This document shows positions 33,157 through 41,972 of a stretch of DNA of 64,000 nt, in pieces. The number at the start of each line of letters is the position of its first letter. Within the stretch, counting starts at the first letter, position 1. Origin of the DNA: Actinomadura sp. K4S16 (lineage in GTDB: Bacteria > Actinomycetota > Actinomycetes > Streptosporangiales > Streptosporangiaceae); the NCBI RefSeq assembly GCF_008327685.1, contig NZ_BDDE01000028.1, forward strand, positions 108,106-172,105. The letters are read 5' to 3'. The notes beneath the pieces are model-generated. The model was not told where the DNA came from. It did not search any database and saw only the letters and a program-made list of their open reading frames with translations. Made by a program: the position numbers and the translations under genes.

Positions 33157-34224
33157 TTACATCGTCTCCGGAATTTGTGTGAACATGCGTGGCGTGTTCA
33201 GGCCGCAGAGGACCGCTGGCGTCTTCGTGGCCGGTCGGCTAGCCGTGGTGGAGCCGGTCCCTGCGCCGTCGTCGGCCGTGGAGGGCACGGGGGCGACGCC
33301 CGTTGGCGGATGGCACTTGTGCCCGCCAGGGATGTCGTCAACGCCGCAGCCGCCTGCTGGAGGGGACGAGCTCTGGCGCGGCCCGTCAGGCGGTGGCTGG
33401 GACCCGTCCCGACGGCGCTTCGGCCCACGCTGGTCTGTGGTGAGGGGGCAGAAGGCCCCGCCTTTCGCCGGGGAGGCGCCATGGCACCGGGAACTCCTCC
33501 CGCATCGGCCGGAGTGACGCAGCGCCCGCCTTCTGCGCCGGCGCGCGTCCCGAGTGCCCCAAGCGGCTGGCCTGGCCCGCGCTGCCGACACCAGTGCCCT
33601 CGTCCGAGGCGGCGTCGCATCGAGCGAACTCGCCCGTCCGGGGCCCTGGCCGTCGGCTGCACACATGTCTGCGCTGGTCGCCGCGAGATCACTGCTGGTG
33701 CCCGGGGGACCTCCTGACAGACCTGGCGCGGGATTATGCGGGCGCAATGTGGGCCCGGCGCAGATACGAAGGCCAGCGGAGCGGAGTCCCCGCGCCGGCA
33801 AGGGGGGAGTCAGGAACGCCGTGGCTGCGGAGGCCAGCGCAGTTGAGGTGCCCGCCGTACGAGGCCCGTCAGCCGCGCCCCTTACGCGGTACTCGGCGAG
33901 CACCTGCCTCAACTCCTCCACCCATCGGAGCAGCCCACACATATTCTCCCGGGCCGGAACCGCTGGCTCAGCGTAGAGCGCGCGCACCTGGGTCAGCCAA
34001 CGCGTCAGGCTGGCGTCGCGCTCGCTCTCCCCGGCCTCGCTGTGCCCAGCCTTGTCGGACACGGCGTCGAACAGGCCCGCGCTCATCGCACGCAGCACAG
34101 TGCGGTGCACCGCATCATGGCCGGCGTCATGGCTGGCGTCGTTCTTGCTGTACGCAGCAATGTCCAGCGCAATCACAACAGTGCGGCGGAAGGGGGGCTT
34201 CGACGCCCGGGACGCTCGAACCAT
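33157..34224 (-). CDS. Hypothetical protein, possibly degenerate
   Basis: A 355-residue frame from ATG 34224. The first 115 residues look genuine: RRTVVIALDIAAYSKNDASH recalls the N-terminus of the actinobacterial nucleotide-cyclase-like proteins, and GLLRWVEELRQVLAEYRVRG is a good helix. After about residue 120 the sequence becomes Arg/Ala/Pro-rich without structure, so a frameshift or fusion to noncoding sequence is likely. A clean terminator lies 61 bp past the stop, supporting transcription in this direction. Treat the C-terminal two thirds as doubtful. Confidence 0.4.
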   Translation of the reverse strand: MVRASRASKPPFRRTVVIALDIAAYSKNDASHDAGHDAVHRTVLRAMSAGLFDAVSDKAGHSEAGESERDASLTRWLTQVRALYAEPAVPARENMCGLLRWVEELRQVLAEYRVRGAADGPRTAGTSTALASAATAFLTPPLPARGLRSAGLRICAGPTLRPHNPAPGLSGGPPGTSSDLAATSADMCAADGQGPGRASSLDATPPRTRALVSAARARPAAWGTRDARRRRRRALRHSGRCGRSSRCHGASPAKGGAFCPLTTDQRGPKRRRDGSQPPPDGPRQSSSPPAGGCGVDDIPGGHKCHPPTGVAPVPSTADDGAGTGSTTASRPATKTPAVLCGLNTPRMFTQIPETM

Positions 34225-34877
34225 GGTGTCACTCCTTCCGATGCATGTACCGCGGGCTCGTATCGGGGACGGGTGGGCCAGAAGGGCGGCAGGTCAGCTC
34301 CGTGTCGCCGGCGCCGATCGAGCCGCCACCGCGGCGGGCCCGGCCACCGAACCGATCGGGCTCATGGCCACCTCCGCTCGTGAATTGGTGAATCGTTGGA
34401 CCATCCGCCCTCATGGGCGCTGGTCGTAACCCGAGTGTTGGCCGAAGAGGGGCGGACTAAAAGGCCGGGACACGACTCGGGACGCCGCGACAACGAAGTA
34501 GGACATCCGGAAACGTCGAGAGACAGCTGGAGACGCCCAGAGAGGATCTGGCCCTACAAGGACCTCCTAGGGAAATCTAGAAGAAGCTAACTTTCGGGCG
34601 ACATGCCCTCTCGGCGCACCTTGATCGGCGCCTTGATATCCACTTCCAACCTCCTTGGAGGTAACTAGCATCGATTGGTCTTTGGCGTCAGTCTGCGGGT
34701 TGCCTTTAGGGTGAATGGCAAGCAGAAGCAGGGCATCGCGTTGGGCATTTACGGAAAGGTGAATGACCTTTATCTATGGTCCCGAGATATTGTCGTGCGG
34801 CCGTTTCGGGCTACATGTCGCGTCGGCCTGTTCCTCCGTGGAGGGGACAGCGCCACCGTCGGACCTCCGCCGAGGGT
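34225..34877. other. Intergenic region without a recognisable gene
   Basis: About 650 bp of mixed composition. It includes an aacctccttggaggt palindrome near 34648-34662 and a short frame (RVNGKQKQGIALGIYGKVND at about 34711-34770) with neither a good start nor a match I recognise. It may be a gene remnant. Confidence 0.5.
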
Positions 34878-35690
34878 CTACGGCCGTGGGCGATCAGGTA
34901 ACGAGGATGTCGCCGTCGGGACAGCCCGGCCGGTGTCGGCATGGGCGCCCCGTGGAGGCCGGGCCGGAGACCAGGTGCTGCTGTCGGGGGTGAGGGCGCG
35001 GTAGGACAGTTCGAACGCGCGCCGCACGCCGTCGCGTCCGTAGGCCAGCCCCTCGATGGGCCGCATCTGGTGGAGTTCGCGGGTGAGGGCGGCGGTGGTG
35101 TGGTCGGGGGAGGCGATGCGCAGTGTCTCGTCCAGCATCGCCACCGCACCGTCGATGTCCAGGACGTTCAAGTCGAGCAGGCGGGCGTTGAGCATGGCCA
35201 GGGTGTGGCGGGAGGTGACGATCGCCGCGTTCCGTCCGTCGGTGGGCAGCAGCAGCTCGGCCTGATGGGCGGTGTTGACGTTGTCGGCGACCACCAGGAT
35301 CCGCCGGCCGCGGGCGGCGAACTCGGCCAGGAGCGACAAGAAGACACGCGAGCGGTCCTGGGCATCGGGGGGATGTGCTCGCCTGAGACACCGAGCGCAC
35401 CGAGCATGCCTTCCAGGACCTGGCTGGGGTCGCGGCGGCGGTCGTCGTCGTAGCCGAACAAGTCGGCGAACAACACCTCGCAGGGAGACCAGCCGCGCCG
35501 CAGCAGCCGCCCGCGCTGCTTGGACCGCCAGTTCGGTCTTGCCCACCCCGGCCAGCCCGCCGACCCCGGTCACCACCACCGCCCTCAGTGACCCCGCACC
35601 TTCACCGACCGCCGCCCCGCCGGGGGCTGCGGGTGCCAGGCAGGCCAGGAGCCGGTCCAGGTCGTCGCGGCGTCCAGACGGCGGTGCACC
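34878..35690 (-). pseudogene. STAND/NB-ARC ATPase fragment, frameshifted
   Basis: Leftward reading gives VVVTGVGGLAGVGKTELAVQ (P-loop), then in another frame MLFADLFGYDDDRRRDPSQV and LEGMLGALGVSGEHIPP, then back to RVFLSLLAEFAARGRRILVV, ADNVNTAHQAELLLPTDGR (Walker B-like, degraded) and AIVTSRHTLAML. This is the NB-ARC core of actinomycete AfsR-like/STAND regulators, broken by at least two frameshifts and cut short soon after FELSYRAL, without its TPR half. It is not functional as it stands. Confidence 0.75.
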
Positions 35691-35723
35691 AGCGACAGCA
35701 TCGAGAACAGGTCGAGCGCGTCC
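35664..35723 (-). pseudogene. Fragment of a TIGR02391-family gene 3' end
   Basis: The minus strand encodes ALDLFSMLSLVHRRLDA, and 58 of 60 bases match the end of the intact TIGR02391 gene at 58727-58786, in opposite orientation. The fragment runs directly into the STAND pseudogene, indicating a recombination scar. Confidence 0.75.
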
Positions 35724-35842
35724 AGTTCCCCCACGCCCCGTCCCGCCGCCGCGGTCGAGTCGCCCGACGCGTTCGCCGCCCACGGCATCGAGCCGGAGAG
35801 CGACCTCGCCGCCGCACCCGTCACCCCGTGGACCCCCGCAGC

Positions 35843-35977
35843 ATGGCGCCGCTCTTCCAGGCCATGGTGAATGGCAACGGCTCAGCCGAGCAGCAGGCCG
35901 AGGCCCGCGCCGCCCACGACCTGCCACCGCTCAGCGAAGCACTCGGCGACCTCGAACACCTCCCCGACCAGCGGTAA
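35843..35977 (+). pseudogene. Short C-terminal gene fragment
   Basis: From ATG 35843 a 44-residue frame (MAPLFQAMVNGNGSAEQQAE, ARAAHDLPPLSEALGDLEHL) has good codon bias to its TAA. Coding character continues upstream in a different frame (DAFAAHGIEPESDLAAAPVT), so this is the end of a frameshifted gene. Family not recognised. Confidence 0.45.
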
Positions 35978-35985
35978 CAGTGCGA

Positions 35986-36768
35986 TCAGGCCAGGTCGCA
36001 GGCGAAGAAGCGTTCGGTTTGCTCGGTGTAGATCCCGGCCGGGACGCTGAACATCGTCAAACTGACGCCCTGCCCCTCCCGCAGCACCGTGAGGCCCTGC
36101 CGCTGGTAGTAGGTTTCCAGGCCGCTCCCGGCCCGAAACTGCCCGTACAGCAGCAGGTAGCGCAGTTGGGTGTAGATCTGGCGGCAGGTCGCGATGAGCG
36201 CCGCGGCGATCCCGCCCGAACGGTGGGCGGGATCGACGGCCACGGCCTTGAGCTTGATGACCTTCAGCAGGCCCACCAGTGCCTCCATGTCCGGGATGCC
36301 GATGTTGGACAGCACTCGCGCCGGCGGCAGCGCCACCAGCGCCCCTACCACGCCGTGTTCCGGGTGCTCAGCGACCAGGACACAGGACAGCCCGATGACC
36401 AGGTCTTCCACCGACCCTTCACCCTCCGCTGAGGCCGCCACCGCCATCTCATACGTCAGCGCCTCCGGGCCCTCTGCGAGTCCTTTCAGCACCGCCGCCC
36501 CAAGCCGCCCGTCTGGTATCGCGTCGGCGAGCCTGCTCTCCAGGTTGACCCCGCTCCCGGTCAACGCGACCAGGCGCCGAGCCGTCTCGACGTCCTCGAC
36601 CCGCGCCATCCGGATCCGGACCCCGCTCGCCAGCACCAGCCCCTCCGCCAGACCGGCGGAGGTCAGCGCAGCGGCGCCGCTTCCCGCCCTCCAGGTGGCC
36701 GGCGGAGGCGCCGAGCGACGTCGGCGAGCAGCCTTGTTCTTCTTGGGATTGGGCCGTTTGGTGACCAT
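35986..36768 (-). CDS. GNAT-family N-acetyltransferase
   Basis: 260 residues from ATG 36768. A basic N-terminus (MVTKRPNPKKNKAARRRR) precedes the GNAT fold: VRIRMARVEDVETARRLVAL, LSCVLVAEHPEHGVVGALVA, the acetyl-CoA loop KAVAVDPAHRSGGIAAALIA (R/Q-x-x-G-x-A variant, here RSGGIA) and YYQRQGLTVLREGQGVSLTM. The substrate is unknown; the long insert between beta strands 1 and 4 is unusual. It may be an accessory resistance or toxin-type acetyltransferase. Confidence 0.8.
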   Translation of the reverse strand: MVTKRPNPKKNKAARRRRSAPPPATWRAGSGAAALTSAGLAEGLVLASGVRIRMARVEDVETARRLVALTGSGVNLESRLADAIPDGRLGAAVLKGLAEGPEALTYEMAVAASAEGEGSVEDLVIGLSCVLVAEHPEHGVVGALVALPPARVLSNIGIPDMEALVGLLKVIKLKAVAVDPAHRSGGIAAALIATCRQIYTQLRYLLLYGQFRAGSGLETYYQRQGLTVLREGQGVSLTMFSVPAGIYTEQTERFFACDLA

Positions 36769-37150
36769 GCCGGAAGCGTAAAGGTGCGGGCTCGTCCCCC
36801 GCTGTGGCCGCGAAGCCAGGTGCACGATGGCCGCACCAGCGCGCGGGCTATGACGCGGTGTACGCCGTCTTGTGGGAGTTCCCGGGCACAGCACGAGCAG
36901 AAGTACGAGCGGGAGCTCGCGAGCGCGCCGCCGAAGAGATCCGGGCATTCGCGGTGACGTGCGCCGACACGCTGACCGGGGCCGCGGGCGTCGTTCCGGC
37001 GCGGGCTACTCGCGGCCGCGGGGCGCATCGCGCCGAAGCCGACGCCGCCGGAGGTTTGCGGACGCGATCTCCGGCGGCCAGGCCGTGGTGTGCGGCCCGC
37101 CGCACAGGCGCGGCGGGCGCACACCACGCATGTCCTGCTGGGCCGACAGG
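36769..37150. other. GC-rich gap without a secure gene
   Basis: About 380 bp. An open plus-strand frame exists (AEVRAGARERAAEEIRAFAV) but it has no good start and becomes Arg/Ala-rich. Nothing else seen. Confidence 0.5.
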
Positions 37151-37357
37151 TCAAGGCTCGCGGACGATGACGAACAGGAGGGCGCCGATCACACCCACCG
37201 CGCCGAGCGCGGCCGCTAGCTGCGGATCCCGGTAGGCGGCGTACCCCACCAGGATCAGGATGAGCAGGATGAGCAGGATGAGCAGCATCGTCGGGCTGAT
37301 CGCGGGGGGCTCGGGCGGCTGCGCGTCCTCGGGGACTCGACGTAAGCTTCTAGACAC
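37151..37357 (-). CDS. Small membrane protein, hypothetical
   Basis: 68 residues from GTG 37357 with a GGAGG site upstream. A Pro-rich start (RRVPEDAQPPEPPAI) is followed by a very hydrophobic helix (TMLLILLILLILILVGYAAY) and a second one (AAALGAVGVIGALLFVIVRE). No family recognised. Confidence 0.6.
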   Translation of the reverse strand: MSRSLRRVPEDAQPPEPPAISPTMLLILLILLILILVGYAAYRDPQLAAALGAVGVIGALLFVIVREP

Positions 37358-38086
37358 TCGACCTCCATGGTTCGGGTACCGCGGCTCTCCCGTGCCTCTG
37401 CCAAAAGATCATCGGGAGGGCCGCGCTCATGTCTCGCGGCCCGGAGCCACGACCTAGTCTGCACGGTCCCGCGGCGCTTCCACACGTGTAAACGGCGGTG
37501 CGAACGCGCCGCGAACCGCGCTGCGGTCGCCGGGAAACGCTCCTCTTTGAACGGCGAGCGCCCGTTTCGGAGACTCCCAACCTGCAAGATCATTTAACCG
37601 GGCGGGCCCCGTAGTCCCTGCATACCGGGCACGGCCTCGCCCGCTCGTATCTCCTGGTCAGGTACTTAGTAGGGGTACATTCAGGAGGTCTCCGAGCGGC
37701 TCCAGTCACGGGCTGAATCCGGGCGTTCCGCAGTGGGGGAACCGGCCGCATCCGGCCAAATCCCGGAAGCGGAGGATCTCCTCGGTGTCGACCGTGCTAG
37801 CCGTCCCAGCAGATCGCCCCGCGCCTCATCCCCTGGAGGTGCCATCGTTGTCTGGGGTAGTTGATTGAACTAATAGGTCAGTGGTCTGGAGGCTGGTCCG
37901 CCATGTAAGGCAAGTAGATGATTCGCGTTCGGGGATGTGGCGGGGCCCGCAGGCTTCTCGGCCGCGCCGAGCTACGGACGTGGCGGGGAGTCGGTACCTG
38001 CAAGGGCGTCGGCGCCGACGGCCGTAAGCAAGGCAGGTGTGCCGATCTCTACGCCAGTTCGGGGATGTCTGCGCCAGACTCGTCGG
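37358..38086. other. Intergenic region carrying repeat copy B
   Basis: About 730 bp with lower GC in the middle (37600-37900) and no coding frame. The 57-bp repeat copy B starts at 37851. The promoter for the nuclease gene at 38087 should lie between 37910 and 38080. Confidence 0.6.
37851..37907 (+). repeat. 57-bp direct repeat, copy B
   Basis: Same orientation as copy A (27974-28030), starting tctggggtagttga and ending gtccgccatgta, about three quarters identical. The two copies are 9.9 kb apart. Confidence 0.75.
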
Positions 38087-39526
38087 ATGGCGGGTGTAAC
38101 GGACCTGGTGAGGCTGCGGCGGGATCTCCAAGGGCCCGCGGAGGCGTACGTGGCGGGCCATACCCACGGGGAGCTTGATGCGGCGTGCGAGCGCCTTGGG
38201 TTGCCGGTGCTGGCGCGTGAAGAAGGCGCTACGAAACGCAAGCGGTTCGAGCGGTGCTTCGCGGCTCTGCCGGACGACGGCCTGCCGGCCGTCGCTGAAC
38301 GGATCCTCGGTTTGGAAGACCGCCCGCTGGATGCGAAGACCCGCAACGTCATCCAGGATGGGCTGTGGGCGGGGCAGCAGGTTCCAGAGATTTCTGTGCG
38401 CATCCGGCGGGAGATCGCCAGTGCCCTGGAGCCGCGGCTGCAGGACCTCATCGAGCAAGGCGACCGGTTCTGGATGCTGCTGGACCGCTTCTGGGTCCTC
38501 GACACCGACTTGAGCTTCCTGCTCAATGACGGCAGGGGCCTACGGGCACAGATCGACCAGCACGTGTTCCGCAACCCCGGCGACTGGACCGTCGTGGAGC
38601 TGTTCGAGCGGCTGGGGGCACTGAAAGCTGATCATCCGAGGTTCGCGCGGTTCCTGAGCACCCTGGTCTCCGCAGACGTCGTTCCCGATGTGCGCTTGCA
38701 ATGGCGCCTGATCGAGATCCTCAATCCCCCTCTGCAAGACGCAGGTGCGGAGCTGCGTGAAACCGGGGTCGCTGAGGGCTATCCGGTGTTCACCATGGTG
38801 TCGACGCGTGCGAGGCGCAGCCGGCCGCCACGGGCTCTGATCTTCGCCACGCTATCCAAGCCCGACATTCGCATCGGAGACGTACTTGACCTGGACATCG
38901 AGATCCTCGGTTCTCGCAACGATGTGCTGTTCTACGACCGTCCCATCGACGGCGACGGGCTACTCTGGCGCGACCTGCACTGCTGGTGGAAAGACACCCG
39001 TCGAATCACCGACGACGCCCAGGCGAAGAAGTCGCTGTACCGTCGGCTCAAGGCATGCTTGCCGGCCCGTCTGGTCGAGGGGAAGAAGGAGCGGTACCCC
39101 GCGCAGGAGAACCTGTTCGATCTCTACTACGACCTACACGCCCAGGACATGCCCGGCCTGCCAGCCCTTCTGCCCGAAGCCTGGGTGCACTGGGATCCCA
39201 AATCGATCGGCGCTCGCGGCGACGCGGCGATGACGCACCACCGCATGGACTTCCTGCTCCTGCTGCCAGGCGGGCACCGCGTGGTCCTGGAGGTCGACGG
39301 GGTCCAGCACTACAGCTCCGCCGATGCCGCCAACGGCTGGAGAGACGCCAAAGCGGACCGGCAGGAGTATGCGCGGACGGTGCGCGGTGACCGCGACCTC
39401 AAGCTCTCCGGTTATGAGGTCTTCCGCTTCGGCACCGTGGAGCTGGACCATCGCGATGCCGCACGGGAACTGCTCCAAGGCTTCTTCGCAGCTCTCTTCC
39501 GGGAGTTCAAGGTCGTCCCTCAATAA
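38087..39526 (+). CDS. AbiJ-NTD3-like protein with C-terminal PD-(D/E)XK-type nuclease (paralogue 1)
   Basis: 479 residues from ATG 38087. The first 110 residues (RFERCFAALPDDGLPAVAER) are extra relative to paralogue 2. Then comes an AbiJ-NTD3-like region (DTDLSFLLNDGRGLRAQIDQ, HVFRNPGDWTVVELFERLG), a middle segment (ALIFATLSKPDIRIGDVLDL, WRDLHCWWKD) and a nuclease-like C-terminus: THHRMDFLLLLPGGHRVVLE, VDGVQHYSSAD, GDRDLKLSGYEVFRFGTVEL. D, E-x-D and QHY fit a DUF559/Vsr-like PD-(D/E)XK active site. The whole chain aligns by eye with the protein at 58828-60000. Probable anti-phage abortive-infection or restriction effector (inference). Confidence 0.75.
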   Translation: MAGVTDLVRLRRDLQGPAEAYVAGHTHGELDAACERLGLPVLAREEGATKRKRFERCFAALPDDGLPAVAERILGLEDRPLDAKTRNVIQDGLWAGQQVPEISVRIRREIASALEPRLQDLIEQGDRFWMLLDRFWVLDTDLSFLLNDGRGLRAQIDQHVFRNPGDWTVVELFERLGALKADHPRFARFLSTLVSADVVPDVRLQWRLIEILNPPLQDAGAELRETGVAEGYPVFTMVSTRARRSRPPRALIFATLSKPDIRIGDVLDLDIEILGSRNDVLFYDRPIDGDGLLWRDLHCWWKDTRRITDDAQAKKSLYRRLKACLPARLVEGKKERYPAQENLFDLYYDLHAQDMPGLPALLPEAWVHWDPKSIGARGDAAMTHHRMDFLLLLPGGHRVVLEVDGVQHYSSADAANGWRDAKADRQEYARTVRGDRDLKLSGYEVFRFGTVELDHRDAARELLQGFFAALFREFKVVPQ

Positions 39527-39633
39527 CTAGCCCAGCGCAAGTTCGGTCGGCCAAGCAGCAGGCATCCGTGCAGGCCAGTCCTGGTCTCTGGCGCGTCTCT
39601 AAGCGAGGGGGATTGCCCGATAGTGTGCAGCGC

Positions 39634-40770
39634 ATGGCGGAGCACGATCCCTCAAGCGGCGGTGAGAACGACCCTGTGCAGGGCGCGCTGCCGCTGGCGG
39701 GGGCGTCCGAGTTGGGCGGGGGCCGTGAGGTCCCGTTTCCCGTCGCGTTGCTGGCCTTCTCCTCTGTTTCCGGCGTAGGGTATCGCGCGCTGCACTCACT
39801 CATCGGCGCCTACGGCAACGACCTGGGGCGGCTGCTCGGCGTCGCGCCCGAGGTGGCGGTTGAGCACCTGCGGGCTCGCAAGGCCCCCAAGGCGCTGGTC
39901 GAGGCAGTCAGTGGCCTTCCGCCGGGCTTGGTCGAACGTGCCCACGAGCACCTCGATCAGCTCGCGCGCAAGAACGTGCACGTGCTGGGCCCCGGCGAGT
40001 TGCCTGCCCGGCTGCTGCGGCTACCCGGCGGGCCGCGCTGGCTGTTCGTCCAGGGCGACCCGGCTGCATTGGTGCAGGGGCCGCATGTCGCGGTCGTGGG
40101 GACGCGGAACGCGTCTCCGGCGGGGATCGACGCGGCGAACGCAGTGGTGCGGACGATGGCGGCCTACCCGGTCACGGTCGTGTCCGGGCTGGCGAACGGG
40201 ATCGACGCGGCCGCGCACGCCCGCGCTGTGGAGTTTGGGCTCCGCAACGTGGCGTTCCTCGGGCACGGCATCAACATCGTGTTCCCCGCCGAGACGGCGC
40301 AGCTGCGCGAACGCATCCTCGAACACGGAGGTGCGGTCGCGACCGAGTATCTGCCGGACGAGCGGTACCGCCGGCAGCAGTTCGTTCAACGCAACCGGCT
40401 GCAGGCCGGGCTGGGTGAGCTGGTCATCGCCGTCGAGGGACAGGCGTCGTCCGGGACTGCGCACACCGTCCGGTTCGCCGCTCAGTACGGCACTCCGGTG
40501 GTCGGCCTGTCCTGGCCGGGCGCCGGGGACCTGACTCGGCTGGTCGCAGATACCTCCGGCGGGCGGGTCCTGGAGATTTTCACCCCGGCCGCGCGCCGCG
40601 AGCTGGACACCATGGTCCGGTCGCTCGCCGAGCGGCACGGGCACGCCACCGATGCGCTGACGCTGGTGGAGCGGCAGCTCACCCGCGAAGCGGCCTGCCG
40701 CGATCTCCGCCAGGACGACCTGCTGCAACTGCAGGAGAAGATCCAACAGCTGTTGAACGAAAGGCGCTGA
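39634..40770 (+). CDS. DprA-like protein, ShosA-type partner
   Basis: 378 residues from ATG 39634. The Rossmann-like DprA core is clear: VAVVGTRNASPAGIDAANAV, VTVVSGLANGIDAAAHARAV, NVAFLGHGINIVFPAETAQL, QFVQRNRLQAGLGELVIAVE and GQASSGTAHTVRFAAQYGTP. An N-terminal helix-hairpin-helix-like region precedes it (LAFSSVSGVGYRALHSLI). The C-terminus (LTREAACRDLRQDDLLQLQE) is unlike chromosomal DprA. It lies 5 bp before a phosphoribosyltransferase gene, the arrangement of ShosTA-type toxin-antitoxin/defence pairs, where the DprA-like protein is the antitoxin. It is not the housekeeping competence DprA. Confidence 0.82.
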   Translation: MAEHDPSSGGENDPVQGALPLAGASELGGGREVPFPVALLAFSSVSGVGYRALHSLIGAYGNDLGRLLGVAPEVAVEHLRARKAPKALVEAVSGLPPGLVERAHEHLDQLARKNVHVLGPGELPARLLRLPGGPRWLFVQGDPAALVQGPHVAVVGTRNASPAGIDAANAVVRTMAAYPVTVVSGLANGIDAAAHARAVEFGLRNVAFLGHGINIVFPAETAQLRERILEHGGAVATEYLPDERYRRQQFVQRNRLQAGLGELVIAVEGQASSGTAHTVRFAAQYGTPVVGLSWPGAGDLTRLVADTSGGRVLEIFTPAARRELDTMVRSLAERHGHATDALTLVERQLTREAACRDLRQDDLLQLQEKIQQLLNERR

Positions 40771-40775
40771 CCCTG

Positions 40776-41972
40776 ATGCCCGTTCGCGCTCTCATCATCG
40801 ACTACAAGGTCCTTGAGCGGGGTGATGCTGCGGCGAACCGCGCGTTGCTCGGCTGGATCACCGGGCAGGGCCTGGACTGGTGCCTGTTCACTACCGATCC
40901 ATTGGACGTCGCCGCGTGGTGCGCTGCCCACAGGTATCCGGAGCCGTCGGCGTATGTTCACCGAGGCATCGTCCCCGGCGGCCGAAACCGGGGCTCGACG
41001 GCCTGGGTGGATGAGGCTGCCGGGCAACTGCGAGTGCAGTGGCACGAACTGCTGTATGTCGGCAGCACCGTCCTGGACTGGCGCACCGCAGGCAACGCCG
41101 GTGTCCTGTACGTCCACGCGCTCTGGGCCGGCCGGCTGTCCGCCAGGCACAACGCGATCAGTGTTTCGGCCCCCGGCGAGGTCTCCGAGTTCGCGGAGGC
41201 GTTCTTGCTGGACGAGCCCCGATGGGCGTTTCAGGGCAGCGGCGACGGGTGGGAGTTGCGCTGCCTGCTGCCTGCGTCTGTCGTGCTGCCCTGCAGCGCG
41301 TCTGGTCAGATGTTCCGGCTGCAGGACGTCTTCACTTACGAGCGTCCGGTGGAAATCGGTGATCAGGACGCTCGCAGCGTGCTGATGCTGTCGGCCCTGG
41401 TGAACGTCTATCTCGAGGGGTTGATGACCGGCGGGGCATGGATCTGCGTCTATCCCAGTAGCAGCCCTGGCCGGGTCAGTGAGCAGTTGCAGGCGTTCCT
41501 GGAGCCTGCCTCGCACCTGTTCCACAACTACTACCGTGAGGATCTTCTCGTTCGCGCGGTTCGGGCCCCTGATACGAGTCGGGAGCGTGCCGCGGCGCGC
41601 AGGGAAGGGCGTCGGGCTCAGGTGTCGATCGCGACGCAGGCGACCACGGTGCACGTCGGAACCAACTACAGAGGCAGGCGGCTGAGAGGCAAGACAGTCA
41701 TCGTCGCCGACGACTTCACCACTCATGGCATGTCCTTGAGTTGGGCGCAGACCTTGCTGGACATGGCCGGGGTCGAACAGGTGATCCTGCTGGCGGTCGG
41801 GAAGTACGGGAGCGCCCACCACACCTCGTATGCGCCTCTCGCCCAGGTGGAGCCATTTCAGGTCAACGAAGAGTTGGCCGAGCGTGACTTCGAGCCTGAT
41901 GACGTGCCGTTGGAGCGCGATAGCCGTGCTGAGCAGCAGATGCGGGACCGGATCGCCCTGTTTCTCGCGTAG
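40776..41972 (+). CDS. HAD-like/phosphoribosyltransferase protein, ShosT-type toxin candidate
   Basis: 398 residues from ATG 40776, 5 bp after the DprA-like gene. The N-terminal 100 residues resemble a HAD fold (ALIIDYKVLERGDAAANRAL, DWCLFTTDPLDVAAW), with the first aspartate context D-Y-K rather than D-x-D, so phosphatase activity is doubtful. The C-terminal half has a type I PRTase signature: LRGKTVIVADDFTTHGMSLS (the DDxTT PRPP loop) preceded by AWICVYPSSSPGRVSEQLQA and HVGTNYRGRRL. In ShosT-type proteins this domain is the toxic effector. Expected to act with its partner against phage or plasmids (inference). Confidence 0.8.
   Translation: MPVRALIIDYKVLERGDAAANRALLGWITGQGLDWCLFTTDPLDVAAWCAAHRYPEPSAYVHRGIVPGGRNRGSTAWVDEAAGQLRVQWHELLYVGSTVLDWRTAGNAGVLYVHALWAGRLSARHNAISVSAPGEVSEFAEAFLLDEPRWAFQGSGDGWELRCLLPASVVLPCSASGQMFRLQDVFTYERPVEIGDQDARSVLMLSALVNVYLEGLMTGGAWICVYPSSSPGRVSEQLQAFLEPASHLFHNYYREDLLVRAVRAPDTSRERAAARREGRRAQVSIATQATTVHVGTNYRGRRLRGKTVIVADDFTTHGMSLSWAQTLLDMAGVEQVILLAVGKYGSAHHTSYAPLAQVEPFQVNEELAERDFEPDDVPLERDSRAEQQMRDRIALFLA

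Noticed and set aside
33551..34429. Several overlapping plus-strand frames opposite the doubtful gene at 33157-34224
   Set aside because: Composition is typical of shadow frames and none has a ribosome site or domain.
36804..37235. Plus-strand hypothetical gene of 143 residues
   Set aside because: Only a short segment looks protein-like; the rest is Arg/Ala-rich and there is no good start site.
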